Assembly: GCA_964445715.1 (NCBI GenBank)
Contig: CAYULJ010000038.1
Location: forward strand, 1-13,438
DNA: 13,438 bases
Direction: 5' to 3'
Origin: CAYPYS01 sp964445715
GTDB lineage: Bacteria > Omnitrophota > Gorgyraeia > Gorgyraeales > Gorgyraeaceae
In this document: in pieces, positions 12,856-13,438 of the stretch
Numbering within the stretch: position 1 is the first letter of the stretch
Layout: every line of letters begins with the position of its first letter
Notes under the pieces: model-generated
The model's input: only the letters and a program-made list of their open reading frames with translations
Told to the model about the DNA's origin: nothing
The model's database searches: none
Made by a program: the position numbers and the translations under genes

Positions 12856-13438
12856 TTACGTAGTAGGCAAGGTAAACCTAAACGTGCTTCCTTTCCCAAC
12901 TTCCGACTCGACCCAGATCGCCCCACCGTGCATCTCAACAAGTTCCTTGCAAATAGCAAGGCCAAGACCTGTTCCACCAGGCCGTCTCGTGAGAGAGCCA
13001 TCCAGCTGGCCGAATCTTACAAATAGCCTTGGAATATCCTTTTCCTCTATTCCTATACCTGTATCTTTTACACTTATCTCTATAAATCTACTAACAGTGT
13101 CTCGTGACCCGTGACCCGTGACCCGTTTCTTATCAGCAACTAGTGATAAACGACAAGTGACCGTAATCTTCCCACCTTTAGTGGTAAACTTGAGCGCATT
13201 TCCAACAAGATTGACCAAAACCTGAGTTATCCTATTGTGGTCACATTGTATCTCAGGTATGCCTTGTCCTAAATCAAATAGGAGTTCTAATTTATTCTCC
13301 TTTGCCAAAAGCTTTAGAGGCTCAATTGCCTTTTTGATAAGATCTGTTACATCGCAAGATTGCTTTTTCAATACCATCCTGCCAGTCTCTATCTTAGAAA
13401 GGTCTAATAGGTCTCCTACAAGGGTTGCCAATCTATCT
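12856..13438 (-). CDS. Histidine kinase, C-terminal part (5' end outside window)
   Basis: The frame runs off the right edge; the visible part begins within the HisKA dimerisation helix (DRLATLVGDLLDLSKIETGRM), so the start and sensor domains are not seen. The ATPase domain is complete: N box NLVGNALKF, D box DTGIGI, F box RLFVRFGQLDGS, and lid GGTGLGLAI. Between the strand KITVTCRL and the strand FIEISVKD there are about 18 extra residues (SLVADKKRVTGHGSRDTVSR), encoded by two heptamer arrays, at the same hairpin as in the kinase at 174-2294. It heads the kinase-CheC-receiver set as far as the window shows. Confidence 0.9.
   Translation of the reverse strand, partial: DRLATLVGDLLDLSKIETGRMVLKKQSCDVTDLIKKAIEPLKLLAKENKLELLFDLGQGIPEIQCDHNRITQVLVNLVGNALKFTTKGGKITVTCRLSLVADKKRVTGHGSRDTVSRFIEISVKDTGIGIEEKDIPRLFVRFGQLDGSLTRRPGGTGLGLAICKELVEMHGGAIWVESEVGKGSTFRFTLPTT
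13097..13131 (-). repeat. In-frame ACGGGTC heptamer array in the truncated kinase
   Basis: Five 7-base units in 35 bases; on the minus strand three perfect ACGGGTC units then ACGAGAC. It is translated as RVTGHGSRDT in the hairpin before the D box. The unit matches the array at 406-447 in the other kinase, although the two kinases are otherwise only family-level similar. Confidence 0.85.
13141..13161. repeat. Second, different heptamer array beside the first
   Basis: Three units with period 7 (TAGTGAT, AAACGAC, AAGTGAC on the plus strand) encode the residues just before the ACGGGTC-derived segment (about CRLSLV). It is short and degenerate, so this call depends on its place next to a clear array. 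Confidence 0.5.

Overview
The window is a dense, single-strand (minus) signal-transduction locus of an uncultured bacterium. The run of exactly ten Ns at 9903-9912 points to a scaffolded metagenomic or draft assembly. Strong AGGAGG-type ribosome sites, ATGA/GTGA overlaps between genes and envelope sensors with transmembrane anchors indicate a bacterium. The gene style (orphan CheC paralogs, PAS/HAMP kinases, a four-helix-bundle cassette, many short interspersed repeats) recalls Omnitrophota, Nitrospirota or Desulfobacterota genomes. I cannot fix the phylum from the sequence, so that placement is a weak inference.

Layout in transcription order (right to left). A 5'-truncated histidine kinase (12856-13438) is followed by CheC-like protein 3 (12228-12839) and a stand-alone receiver (11831-12205). 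After a spacer with inverted 9-mer arrays come CheC-like protein 2 (11103-11714), a GAF-like/PAS histidine kinase cut by the assembly gap (9416-11106), a second stand-alone receiver (9033-9419) and CheC-like protein 1 (8420-9031). Next are a two-PAS protein without output domain (7464-8378), a four-helix-bundle gene bracketed by inverted heptamer arrays (7064-7426), and a CheR-type methyltransferase carrying an in-frame repeat insertion (6113-7030). A dCache/HAMP sensor without kinase (4659-6086) is followed by an AAA+ DUF4143 ATPase with its own promoter (3311-4540) and the remnant tail of a sensor protein (3213-3299). Last come a PstS-like binding protein (2291-3178) that overlaps a HAMP/PAS histidine kinase (174-2294), and the start of another membrane sensor (1-143).

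The coherent picture is a kinase/receiver/CheC phosphorelay module. Three CheC paralogs, with stepwise loss of phosphatase residues, sit beside two receivers and two kinases. It is joined to a CheR methyltransferase and two output-less sensors that share a C-terminal coiled-coil tail. No CheA, CheW, CheB, CheD or MCP signalling domain is present in the window. The four-helix-bundle gene and the ATPase look like intrusions.

The most striking structure is not a gene. At least nine short arrays with a 7-base period are scattered through the window, and most fit the unit ACGRNNN. Several end in a unit ACGAAWW and many are close to 35 bases. They lie between genes and also in frame inside kinase and methyltransferase genes, at places expected to be surface loops. 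Two kinases carry ACGGGTC arrays in the same hairpin of their ATPase domains. An inverted pair frames the four-helix-bundle gene, which suggests a small mobile element whose solo ends may be the other arrays. A separate 85-base palindrome is inserted in the CheR gene, next to one of the arrays.
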